This document shows positions 22,950 to 31,841 of a stretch of DNA of 64,000 nucleotides, piece after piece. Position numbers and translations under genes: made by a program. The notes beneath the pieces were generated by a model, which worked only from the letters and a program-made list of their open reading frames with translations, made no database searches and had not been told where the DNA came from. Numbering within the stretch: the stretch's first letter is position 1; the number at the start of each line of letters is the position of its first letter. Source of the DNA: Bipolaris cookei (lineage: Eukaryota; Ascomycota; Dothideomycetes; Pleosporales; Pleosporaceae); contig NRSV01000001.1 in assembly GCA_002286855.1 (NCBI GenBank), positions 906,276 through 970,275 on the forward strand. The letters run 5' to 3'.

Positions 22950-23363
22950 TTTAGTGATATATTATAATACCTAATCATAATCACTAATGCAGATACTAAA
23001 GAAATGCACTTATTGTTGACGTGAAGGAATGAAATATTCTTCTAATGTTTCTATAGATTTTGGCTGCGGGGCGTTCCTGGCATCGTATGTCTTCTGTGCA
23101 CGCTCAAATGCTTTCCCGAATAGGGTAATTTTTTCATGTCTCCACACATACAATCATTTTGTTTTCTGGGGACTAACACATTGGTTTTCATTCAATAAAT
23201 CACAATGTCCGTGTCAGATAAGGAACTGACCAGTCTAAACGGACTTCATTATCTCACTTCTCCGGCCCTATAGAGACAGAGGGAAATAAATTTAGTCCCT
23301 CTTTGCCTTTGTTTCTGAACCCCCTGACGCCAAATCATTCATCTCTGCATCTTCCCCCAATCA
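22950..23363. other. Intergenic (convergent 3' flanks)
   Basis: AT-rich 3' flanks of the two neighbouring genes, no feature recognised. Confidence 0.5.
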
Positions 23364-23966
23364 CTAATGCTCATCATCATCCGCAGCAAACTTCACAACC
23401 AAATACACCAATATACCCATCGCTAAACAAAGCGTCGTCCCACTCATTATCAACAACACGAACTTGACCTTCTCGATCTTCTTTACATCCTCAGCCCTCT
23501 TATCTTGCTGCAAGGCATGACCCAAGTGCTCCTGCCCGCCCATCTCAATGTCTGATGTATGGAAAGTATGAGGCACGCGATTCCCAGAGCGAGCTGCATG
23601 AGTAGATGGCGGTGACAGGCTGAATACACGGCTGATGAGTGAAGGTCGAGGCGGGGTACGATAGGGTAGCTCGGTGGGGAAGATGCTAGAAACGAGAGTT
23701 GGAGAGCGGGAGAAGGACGTCAGGTTTGGCTCTTGGTTGATGAGATGGCCGGGTGTTGAGGGTGTGTCCAAGGGAGAAGAAAGGTATGGAGTGTTGCTTT
23801 CGATATTCACGTCCGATAAGGTCATATTAGCGCTAGAGGGAGTGACCAGCCTGGGTGGTGCAGACACAGGCGTATTGTTTGCGCGGGTGACGTTGGTAGT
23901 ATGATCATTCGCCATGTCATCTGTTGCTTTAATTTCAACTGTAGGAAATTTTCGGGTTGAAGACAT
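23364..23966 (-). CDS. Hypothetical tail-anchored membrane protein
   Basis: Single exon. The ATG at 23966 (MSSTRKFPTVEIKATDD) is preferred over an in-frame upstream start at 24026 because the intervening residues look like leader sequence. About 200 residues: a long Ser/Thr/Pro-rich, presumably disordered and cytosolic N-terminal part, then a basic/charged segment (RAEDVKKIEKVK). One strong membrane span (FVLLIMSGTTLCLAMGILVY) lies within the last 30 residues, followed by a very short acidic tail (AADDDEH). This is tail-anchored (or single-pass) architecture. No family recognised; location in ER, mitochondrial or plasma membrane cannot be told from sequence. Confidence 0.6.
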   Translation of the reverse strand: MSSTRKFPTVEIKATDDMANDHTTNVTRANNTPVSAPPRLVTPSSANMTLSDVNIESNTPYLSSPLDTPSTPGHLINQEPNLTSFSRSPTLVSSIFPTELPYRTPPRPSLISRVFSLSPPSTHAARSGNRVPHTFHTSDIEMGGQEHLGHALQQDKRAEDVKKIEKVKFVLLIMSGTTLCLAMGILVYLVVKFAADDDEH

Positions 23967-25174
23967 CGTAGTGGTTGAATGTGAGTTCGTAGCTTTCAAA
24001 TAGTGAAGAGTGAGAGGTGGGTTCAAGTAGCGTTAGGGATGGCGTTGACGTAATTGGGAAGGTGAGACCTGTTTGATGGAGTGAATGGAGCATCACAAGC
24101 TCCATGTTCACCAACGGAATCCCTTGCATTTACCGATACATCGCTACATTGGGAATATATGTACTACCGAAGTTCACTCAAGGATCCTATCCGGGAATAC
24201 TCTGTACCAGATATAGTGTAGCCCGCTCAGGAGCCACTGTCATACTCAGGATGTACCCGCCAGATGAGCTTATGAATCGACAAAAGCGATATTGTAGACC
24301 TAACCGGGTACAGTCGATCCAAAACATACCTGTCATCCACCTGCTAGAACAACCTCAAAGATCCAACAACAAATATTTTCCCCTTGCAGCATACCGCCGG
24401 CTGCAAACTTATGTTCCAACAAGTGAAATCCTCTCCACCCAATCGACAACCCAGTCCAAAAGCAAACAAGGTAGCAAACAGAGTTTATTACTTCACACCT
24501 TTTGAGGCATGCCTGAATGATGCATGTCAAAGCGAATAGCACAATCCTGCTGCCATCTCACCTACAGTGCTTGCTCGACATTGAACAACTGAGCTTCCAT
24601 GCACGCGGGCCTCTGAATTAGTTGGAGCGGACCAAGGTGGTGGAAAAAGGCAATATTCATTTACCGTCACTTTTGATTGCAGATCTCACACGCGTTTATC
24701 ACGACGAACCGCGTTTATCCCTCAAAGATATTGCATGACAAGATTCTGGGGTCACACCGATCAGACGCTTATCATTTTGGCGAAGATGTGGGCGTAGAAG
24801 TCTCACAACGTATTCTACCTAACCTAGTTCGATCACCAATCTTACGTTAACATCCTTCATTTCTGTTTACCCAACGAATCGTCTTTCCTTATTTAGCCGA
24901 GGTAATTACAATCAGAATACGCCCTGTAGAATCTACTGGTAGAGCAATATGCCTTGCGCTGCCGATTTAGGACAAAAAAACTGGTCAAGACGAGCTCGTG
25001 TAAGCGCCCAGCAAAGCCTCCAACGCCCAAAAATCACACTCGCAGCCGCGTATAATGTACAACATCGGTCGAACCAACTAGTAGTAACTCGCTCGAAAAG
25101 TCGTATAAGTAAACTTATGTTCGTGGCCCACCACACCATCCTTGGTATCAGTCATTCCTCATCTCATAGCCACA
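23967..25174. other. Intergenic
   Basis: About 1.2 kb with no recognisable gene. Short open frames lack motifs. Confidence 0.45.
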
Positions 25175-26712
25175 ATGGAGTCCTCATTCGACTACATCAT
25201 CGCAGGTGGAGGCACCGCTGGTGTCGTGATTGCTTCTCGTCTAAAAGAATATTTGTCTAATTCTAGCATCGCATTGCTCGAAGCAGGCCCAAACGCAGTG
25301 GGCGATCCCGCTATCGACAATGTGTCGGACCCACTCAACTGGATGCCGCTGTTCCAAAAAGGCTTCCTTATAGACTATTCAACTATACCACAAGAGCAAC
25401 TGGGTGGCAGGAATATCATGAATGCAGCAGGCCGTTTGCTGTCAGGAGCAAGTGGTGTCAACATTGGGTTGTGGATGTGAGCCTCTGCTGCTGATCTGGA
25501 CGTCATGGCTGAAAGAGTGGGAAATGCGAGATTCACATATGGAAACATGGAAACGTACTACAAACGCATAGAGACGCATTTCGATGCGACGGCCGATAAA
25601 GATCGGTATGGCTTCGATGGCAAGATTCATACCGTAGGGGGAAGAAAGTATCCAATCCGAAACCTTCTCCAAGAGAGTGCCGAGAACCTGGACCACAAGT
25701 GCAATCCAACTAGGGGAGACCCGATGGGTCTAGGGGATATCACCCAGTGCTGGCGTGCTACTTCCGAGTCTACCGCAACACGACAACACAGTGCAAAAGT
25801 ATACAACCTAAGCGGCGTCGAAGTCTTTTGCGATACATCCATCGCTCGCATTCTTCTCGATGACTCAAAGCGAGCCATTGGAGTGGAACTTATCTCTGGC
25901 AAACGCATCATGGCTACAAAAGAAGTCATAATCTCATGCGGGACTCAGGTCTCACCAAAGATCTTAATGCTCTCCGGTATTGGTTCCGCCGACGAACTGG
26001 TCAAACATGGCATCCCTCAGATCGTCGATTCACCCGCTGTAAGCCAGAATCTCTGCGACCACAACGCCATGACAATGTACTTCAAGCTCAAAGACTCATT
26101 AAAAGGTTATGCGCGCCCATTCAATGGGTACGTGGAACCAGCATATGGCCAAGGTCTTCCCTTTGACTTTGGCTTGTTCGCGAATATTCCTGATATAGAG
26201 CTTTCTGCGCACCTTAAGGACGATGGCATCTGTATTGATGAACTGCAAGAGGACTTGCTACTGCGACTGAACTGGTGCCACTACTAACGCTCAACTCGGC
26301 AGATCCCAACGATAAACCTGTGTGCGATCCGCGTTTTCTCTCCACCAAAACCGATCGGTTTATTCTGCGTCGCGCTGTGCGTGAGAACTTGTGCTTGGTG
26401 GAGACGGGGCCGCTAGCTGTAAAGGTCGAGGGCAAAGTTCCGCCTGCGGATGCACAGTTCCCCGCGTTGACGACAAAGAGTAGCGATGAAGAGATTGATG
26501 CACGGATCACGCAGTTTACAGGTACGATTTGTCATCCCATGGGGACTTGTGCGCTGGGAACGGGGCTGGACGATGCGTTTAGAGTCAAAGGAGTGGGAGG
26601 GCTGAGGGTTTGCGATGCTAGTGTTCTCCCGGAACCGATTGCTGCAATGCCGTCTTGCACTGTTTATGCGTTGGCGGAGATGTGTGCTGATCTCGTTGCT
26701 GGGAAGGCCTGA
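25175..26712 (+). pseudogene. GMC oxidoreductase (FAD-dependent), broken
   Basis: The start reads MESSFDYIIAGGGTAGVVIA, a clear Rossmann FAD-binding GxGxxG-type motif, and the gene ends with the GMC C-terminal signatures (TICHPMGTCALG, RVCDASVLPEP). Three defects are seen. An in-frame TGA near 25477 replaces the Arg codon expected after NIGLWM (CGA to TGA fits). A TAA stop and frame change occur near 26286. The region between NIPDIELSAHL and LNSADPNDKPVCDPRF is far shorter than in intact family members (540-600 residues), suggesting an internal deletion of the substrate domain. GMC enzymes oxidise alcohols, often in secondary metabolism. It sits beside the transposon block that borders the PKS cluster, so it may be a decayed former cluster member. 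Confidence 0.85.
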
Positions 26713-26914
26713 GTCTTCAGTAAGGAATGGAAGGAGGGAGGTGGGTAAGGTAACAAGTCGCTCGTTATAAGATGGTCGAGAATTTCTATGAGAGAACATA
26801 AGCTTCATTGTAGTTTTGGGATAAATATATGTATACCGTATTCCACCATCGAGAGGGCCACCCATCGAGCAGGTCACTTTTTCTTGGCATTGCGAACTTC
26901 ACGTACGAATAACA
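26713..26914. other. Short spacer before transposon fragment
   Basis: No gene. It probably contains the 5' end of the truncated transposon that follows, but no inverted repeat could be paired. Confidence 0.35.
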
Positions 26915-27466
26915 ATGCCTCAACAAAAGAACGCGATACTAATCCAGCAAGAAGGTCGAATTACTCTTGCTATTCAGACCTTTTGTATAGGTCAGTTTAA
27001 GAGCATTCGACGCGCTGCAGCAGCCTACAACGTACGACATCAGCAGGTCTCTCGGCGGCTTCAAGGAATCACATTTCGACCGTATACACCGCCAAATCGC
27101 CAGAAACTAACTATAACTGAAGAGCAGACAATCTTACGATATATTCTTGATCTAGACTCACGAGGATTTGCCCCCCGACTTTGTGAGGTAGCAGATATGG
27201 TAGAGAAACTACTTCGCGTACGAGGTGGCGGGTCTTTAGGCAAGAACTGGCCAGAACGATTTGTGACGTGTTCGGACGAGCTTAAAACAGCCTTCAATCG
27301 AGCAAAGGACCATCAGAGAATGCAACAGGAGGATCCAGAGGTTATCAACGCGTGGTTTGAGCTCGTACGAGAGACAATTAAGAAGTATGGGGTTCATTCA
27401 GACGATATCCACAACTTTGACGAAACTGGCTTTCAGATGGGTGTAATTGGCTCAATGAAGGTATTG
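26915..27466 (+). mobile_element. Truncated pogo/Fot1-type transposase
   Basis: A 184-codon open frame encodes the N-terminal part of a Tc1/mariner-pogo transposase. It has a psq-type helix-turn-helix (RRAAAAYNVRHQQVSRRL), a CENP-B-like DNA-binding segment (FAPRLCEVADMVEKLL) and the first catalytic Asp in HNFDETGFQMGVIG. The frame ends at the TA where the next element is inserted; the remaining two catalytic residues are missing. The right-hand remainder of this element was not found beyond the neighbouring elements. It is a dead fragment, although the remaining frame is unbroken, which suggests recent truncation. Confidence 0.8.
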
Positions 27467-27468
27467 TA

Positions 27469-29600
27469 GGTGGTCAGTGCTGCAACACCATCTCGGAACG
27501 CAACACCGACTGTATATATGGGCACCCACACAAATGAAGCTGTACAGCCCCATACAAAAGCTGATATCACCAGATTTTTTGTTGGAGTAGTCTGCCAGTA
27601 ATACGGTATATTTATATTTACTCATATTTCTTCGGCAACTTAATATTCCGGCCGCGCGTGGTGGTTTTGGGCGGAGGCTTAGGGATTGGCTCCGCAACAC
27701 TACTACTACTTTGAGCAGCCGCAACACCACCACGCTTAGTAACTTTTGACTTTTGAGATGATGAGGCTTTTCGGATAGCTTTGTTTTGCGTATCTCGAAG
27801 TTTTTTTGCAGTTGCAGCAGCGCGTTCTTCAGCTTTGCGTGCCCTCGCGGCAGCTAGCTGCGCGGCACGTGCCTCACGCTCCTTTGCCCTTGCTATCTTG
27901 GCCACCTCACGCTCTGCCTTTGCCTCTGCTTGAAGCTGCTTTCGGCATGCGGCAGCAGCAGCACGTGCCTCTCTATCCTGCTCTTTTTGGAGTTTTGCTG
28001 CCGCCTCTTCTTGTTGTTGTATGGCGTCACGCTCTCTAGCCTCTCTGACTGCCCGAGGGCTCCATACAACTGCCAGACTCTGGTACTCTTGGTGTTGTTG
28101 CAAATCCAAAACCTTGTTATGCTTTTTCTTGCGTTTTTTAGTGGTGATTGCATGGCGTAATTGCTCGTTTTCAAGGTGTAGGAGCTCGTTGTTGACTTGG
28201 AGTGAATGGAAAGCCTCTTTCACCCGTTTTGCCGCAATTGTAGACGTATCTGGTGCCACAGCTTCAACCAAGTTGACGAGGTGTCTGTATGTATCTCTAT
28301 CACCATGGTCTCCAACTTCTATATCTGTATTGGGTGGCGGAGAGGAGTTAACGAGACGATTGAGGACGACTTCGGCGTTGCGCGGATGAACTCCTGTAGC
28401 TGCAAAACTGCTCAGTATATTATCAGATGTGAATGCAGATGTATACGCAGCCCAAAATAACTCTAGAAAGTCACTTTTCTGCATTTCTAGCAAAGCTTGA
28501 CTGCGGTGGAGGAACTCATCCAGTTCTTTGCCGTACGCAGTAGTCAGAGGCCCAAACACCGCAATATCGAGTGGTTGAAGCCGGTGAGAGGAGTGAGGAG
28601 GCAGTACAGCGAGTAGAATCCGGTGGGCATCGCAGTAATCGATGAAGGAAGGTGTCACGTGGCTTCCGTGGCCGTCAAGTAGTAGAAGCCTCCAGTCCCG
28701 CTTTGCCTTCTCTTTTGTTTTGCGGTCAAAGACTTGTTCAAGCCAGGCCAGCCCAATATCATTATTACTCCACCCAGAGGGCGTTGAGCAGCAAAATAGC
28801 TGGTGTTTTCCTACTTCAAGGTCGCGTAACCAACTATCTCGAAGCCCACTCTTGCCTTGATAGACGATGACGGGATCTACCCAGCTTCCATCAGCGCAGA
28901 CGCAACCCATAACTGTAATCCAGTTTCTATTACCATCTTGGATAGATGCTGACACCTTCTTCTTATCCCAAAGAGGCCTTGAAAAGACTCTCTTAGACCG
29001 TGAACATATACCAAGGAGAAAGCCCTTTTCATCCATATTGTAGATATTATATGGCTTAATATCGTATTTATCGAGTTTTTCGTGAAGGAGACAGAAGTAG
29101 TTACGGTAATCTTCTCTATTATCAGCTATACAGCGATCCCGATCAATACCCGTGGAGGTTTTGTTGGTAATAGCATCGCGGTGCCTTCGCAAGAAACGCG
29201 TAACCCAGCTATCTGATGGCTCCCATGGCGCAAGTGCCGCGATATATTTTTTGATCATAGCTCTTGAAGGTGGTAGTACGTGGGCAGATAGTCTCTGTAT
29301 ATGATTTACAAGGTGTTCCTCCTGTGGGGGAGTGAGCAATGAATGGTTTTTGGCGGCGGCTTCACGGGACTGGCGTTGGCGGTGGTGTCGGCGCGTCAAA
29401 GTTGACACTGGAACTCCATACTTTTTTGCGACTTGGCGGTATGAAAGTTGACCTTCTGCATCTTGCAAATCGATATCTGCAATGGCTTTTGCAATAGCTG
29501 TCATGGTTGTGGAGATATTACGCGTTGAAACTGGTGGGTTCCTGTTTTGGTGATGCAGTCGGGTGTTGCGTTCCGAGATGGTGTTGCAGCATTGACCACC
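27469..29600 (-). mobile_element. Complete pogo/Fot1-type DNA transposon
   Basis: A 2132-bp element bounded by inverted repeats of about 47 bp. The left end begins GGTGGTCAGTGCTGCAACAC and the right end, read inward on the other strand, begins GGTGGTCAATGCTGCAACAC. The repeats differ by only a few bases. Both ends are flanked by TA (27467-27468 and 29601-29602), the target-site duplication expected for Tc1/mariner-type elements. It encodes one unbroken transposase on the minus strand. Intact ends plus an intact frame point to a young, possibly still mobile copy. Confidence 0.9.
27618..29504 (-). CDS. Transposase of the intact pogo-type element
   Basis: 628 residues from MTAIAKAIADID (start chosen inside the element; an in-frame upstream start would lie outside the right terminus). 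Order of parts: psq helix-turn-helix (SYRQVAKKYGVPVSTLTRR), CENP-B-type DNA-binding domain (PSRAMIKKYIAALAPWEPSD, SWVTRFLRRHRD) and the DDE catalytic core. The three acidic positions are in NMDEKGFLLG, LLLLDGHGSHVTP and LQPLDIAVFGPL. The last 150 residues are a long charged Ala/Arg/Lys/Glu coiled-coil-like tail ending KLPKKYE. No stop or frameshift interrupts it. It moves the element by cut-and-paste at TA sites. Confidence 0.9.
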   Translation of the reverse strand: MTAIAKAIADIDLQDAEGQLSYRQVAKKYGVPVSTLTRRHHRQRQSREAAAKNHSLLTPPQEEHLVNHIQRLSAHVLPPSRAMIKKYIAALAPWEPSDSWVTRFLRRHRDAITNKTSTGIDRDRCIADNREDYRNYFCLLHEKLDKYDIKPYNIYNMDEKGFLLGICSRSKRVFSRPLWDKKKVSASIQDGNRNWITVMGCVCADGSWVDPVIVYQGKSGLRDSWLRDLEVGKHQLFCCSTPSGWSNNDIGLAWLEQVFDRKTKEKAKRDWRLLLLDGHGSHVTPSFIDYCDAHRILLAVLPPHSSHRLQPLDIAVFGPLTTAYGKELDEFLHRSQALLEMQKSDFLELFWAAYTSAFTSDNILSSFAATGVHPRNAEVVLNRLVNSSPPPNTDIEVGDHGDRDTYRHLVNLVEAVAPDTSTIAAKRVKEAFHSLQVNNELLHLENEQLRHAITTKKRKKKHNKVLDLQQHQEYQSLAVVWSPRAVREARERDAIQQQEEAAAKLQKEQDREARAAAAACRKQLQAEAKAEREVAKIARAKEREARAAQLAAARARKAEERAAATAKKLRDTQNKAIRKASSSQKSKVTKRGGVAAAQSSSSVAEPIPKPPPKTTTRGRNIKLPKKYE

Positions 29601-29602
29601 TA

Positions 29603-31705
29603 CACTACCGTCCCCGTGCACCGGACGCCCGGATTCACCGGGCGCCCACCCACCATCAAAACAAGTAGTAACACCACAACTCTAACGCGCCATACCTCTA
29701 TCAACATGGATCTAATTGAAGCTGCAATTGAAGAAATCAAATTGCGTAAACCAGGAGAACACTCTCATATAGTAAACTTGCTGCGAAATAAAATATTAAT
29801 CGCTCAACGCTGAGCCGAAGACACAGGTATACAGGCTGCAGTGGGCACCCAGCTAGCAAATGGGCGCAAACTCAGCTCACAACAGGAGTTGGAGCTTGTG
29901 CGATATATCGCCGAGCTTACTAAGAAAGGGCTTCCGCCTACGAGAGAAATGATCGGGAATTTCGGAGCTTCAATAGCTCATCAGCAGCTTAGCGATAGCT
30001 GGGTTTCTCGCTTCATCAAACGACATAAACGCGATCTTATCTTGAAGTGGAGCACCGCCATGGACCGATCGCGCCATCTTGTTGATTCTGAAGCAAAGTA
30101 TAAGCTCTACTTCAAACTGCTGCATCAGAAGATTGCCGAGTATCAGCTTGACGCTCCAGATATATTCAATATGGATGAGAAGGGCTTTATGATTGGTATC
30201 GTTGGGAGGAGTAAGAGGGTCTTCAGCAAGCGTCAATGGGATAAGAAAGAGGTTCGAGTATCATATCAAGATGGCTCACGCGAGTTTATCACAGTCCTAG
30301 CTTGCTGTTGCGCTGATGGGAGCTCATTGCCGCCAGCGCTCATCTACGCGTCAGCTGCCAGAGCTATCAGATCGCGCTGGGTAGATGATATAGAGGCTGG
30401 AAAATACGGCGTCTTCGTTACATCAACTCCATTAGGCTGATCAAACGATGACGTAGGATTAGCTTAGCTTGAACAGGTGTTTGATCGCTGTACAAAGCAG
30501 CGATCAGGTCGACGGCTGCTGCTCATTCTTGATGGCCACGGATCTCATCTCACGCCGGAGTTTATCAGCTATTGTAATCGCCATCGGATTCTATTAATGG
30601 TTTTGCCACCTCATTCAACTCAAATGCTGCAACCGCTCGATGTATCGCTCTTCCACCCGCTCGCGCAAGCTTACTCAGCTGAGCTCACCGCATACCTCCA
30701 AAGAGCTCAAGGGCTAGTATCTATTAAGAAGAGCGACTTCTTCCCGCTATTCTGGAGAGCTTGGCAAGCTACGATAAAGAGCTCAACTGCATTAACGGCG
30801 TTTGAAGCTACCGGTATATGGCCGGCCGATTCCAGCGTTATTCTTAAGAGGTTCGCGAGAAAACCAGAAACTGATCGCAGCTTACCATCAGCGTTCTCTG
30901 ATAGTGATTGGCGAAAGTTTGATCGATTGATTCGAGCTGTAGTTGATAGCCATCAAGATGAGGCTAGAAAGCTGCGCTCGAGCATTCACCATCTCTCAGT
31001 TTAAAATGAGCTACTACGCGATAAGAAATAGGGATTAAGAACAGCTCTTTTATATAAAATAAGCATAAAGGTAAGAGTAAAGTTCTAGATCTTCAACAGC
31101 GCAAAAAGTATCACGGTGGTGCTGTCTTCTGGTCACCTCGTAAGCTCCGCGAAGCTCGAGCTCGAGAGGTCGTTCGTGAGCGCGATGAGATAGACAAGAA
31201 GCTCCAAATAGAACGGGATAAGCAGCAGCGTAAGGAGCGCAAAGTACAGCGTCAAGTTGAGCTTGAGCAGAAGCGCGCTGATCGATTAAGACTTAAAGAG
31301 ATGCGCGATGCTAAGCGAGCTAAAAAAGCAGCTGAACGCGCGCGTCAGATTGAAGCTTGCAACATCGAAAAAGCTCAACACCAAACTCAGAAACGGAAGC
31401 GTGCAACCTCACAAGCGCCCACCTCGAACAACAGGCGCTCAAAACCATCAGGTAACCATAGAGCTGCTGCTGAAGCTGCCGCTGCAATTCCAGCTTCTCC
31501 ACCAAACATCACATCACGCAGGCGCAACGTTAACCTCCCGCAAAAATTTAGATAGTGTAAATTTATCACTAGCGTCTATTTACTGAAAAACCACGTTTTT
31601 ATACATAAAGCTATCATATGTCGTTGTACAGCTTCAAGTTTGAGATCGCGATCGCGTTGATGGGTGGGCGGTGAATCCGGACGTCCGGTTCACGGGCACG
31701 GTAGT
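29603..31705 (+). mobile_element. Degenerate pogo/Fot1-type transposon
   Basis: About 2.1 kb with inverted repeats of about 45 bp: the left end contains ACCGGACGCCCGGATTCACC near 29620 and the right end, inverted, contains ACCGGACGTCCGGATTCACC. The outer borders are approximate because the ends differ by a few bases, and a clean TA duplication could not be read at the right. The left end abuts the TA of the neighbouring intact element, so one inserted at the edge of the other. The reading frame inside carries several stops. Confidence 0.8.
29706..31555 (+). pseudogene. Transposase pseudogene of the degenerate element
   Basis: The plus-strand frame from 29706 encodes a transposase related to, but clearly different from, the intact one next door. 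It keeps SDSWVSRFIKRHKRD, NMDEKGFMIG, LDGHGSHLTP and LQPLDVSLFHPL. It is broken by TGA near 29811, TGA near 30438 (in place of the Trp of GWSND), TAG near 30466 (in place of Trp in LAWLEQ), TAA near 31002 and further stops, then resumes in another frame for a basic C-terminal tail (31301-31555). The Trp codons changed to TGA/TAG fit G-to-A transitions of the kind left by RIP. Confidence 0.85.
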
Positions 31706-31841
31706 ACCGTACTAACCTTGGCGGCGGAAGCGAAGCGGGGCCGCATCCCGGCTGGACTTGCACTTGAAGATCGCTCCACTATCACCTTGCTTTCCTCCTT
31801 CATCAACCTATTAATTAAATACATCATAGCCATAATTAAGC

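Noticed and set aside
27505..29621. Longer transposase starting at 29621
   Set aside because: That start lies outside the element's right inverted repeat; the ATG at 29504 is internal and begins the conserved protein.
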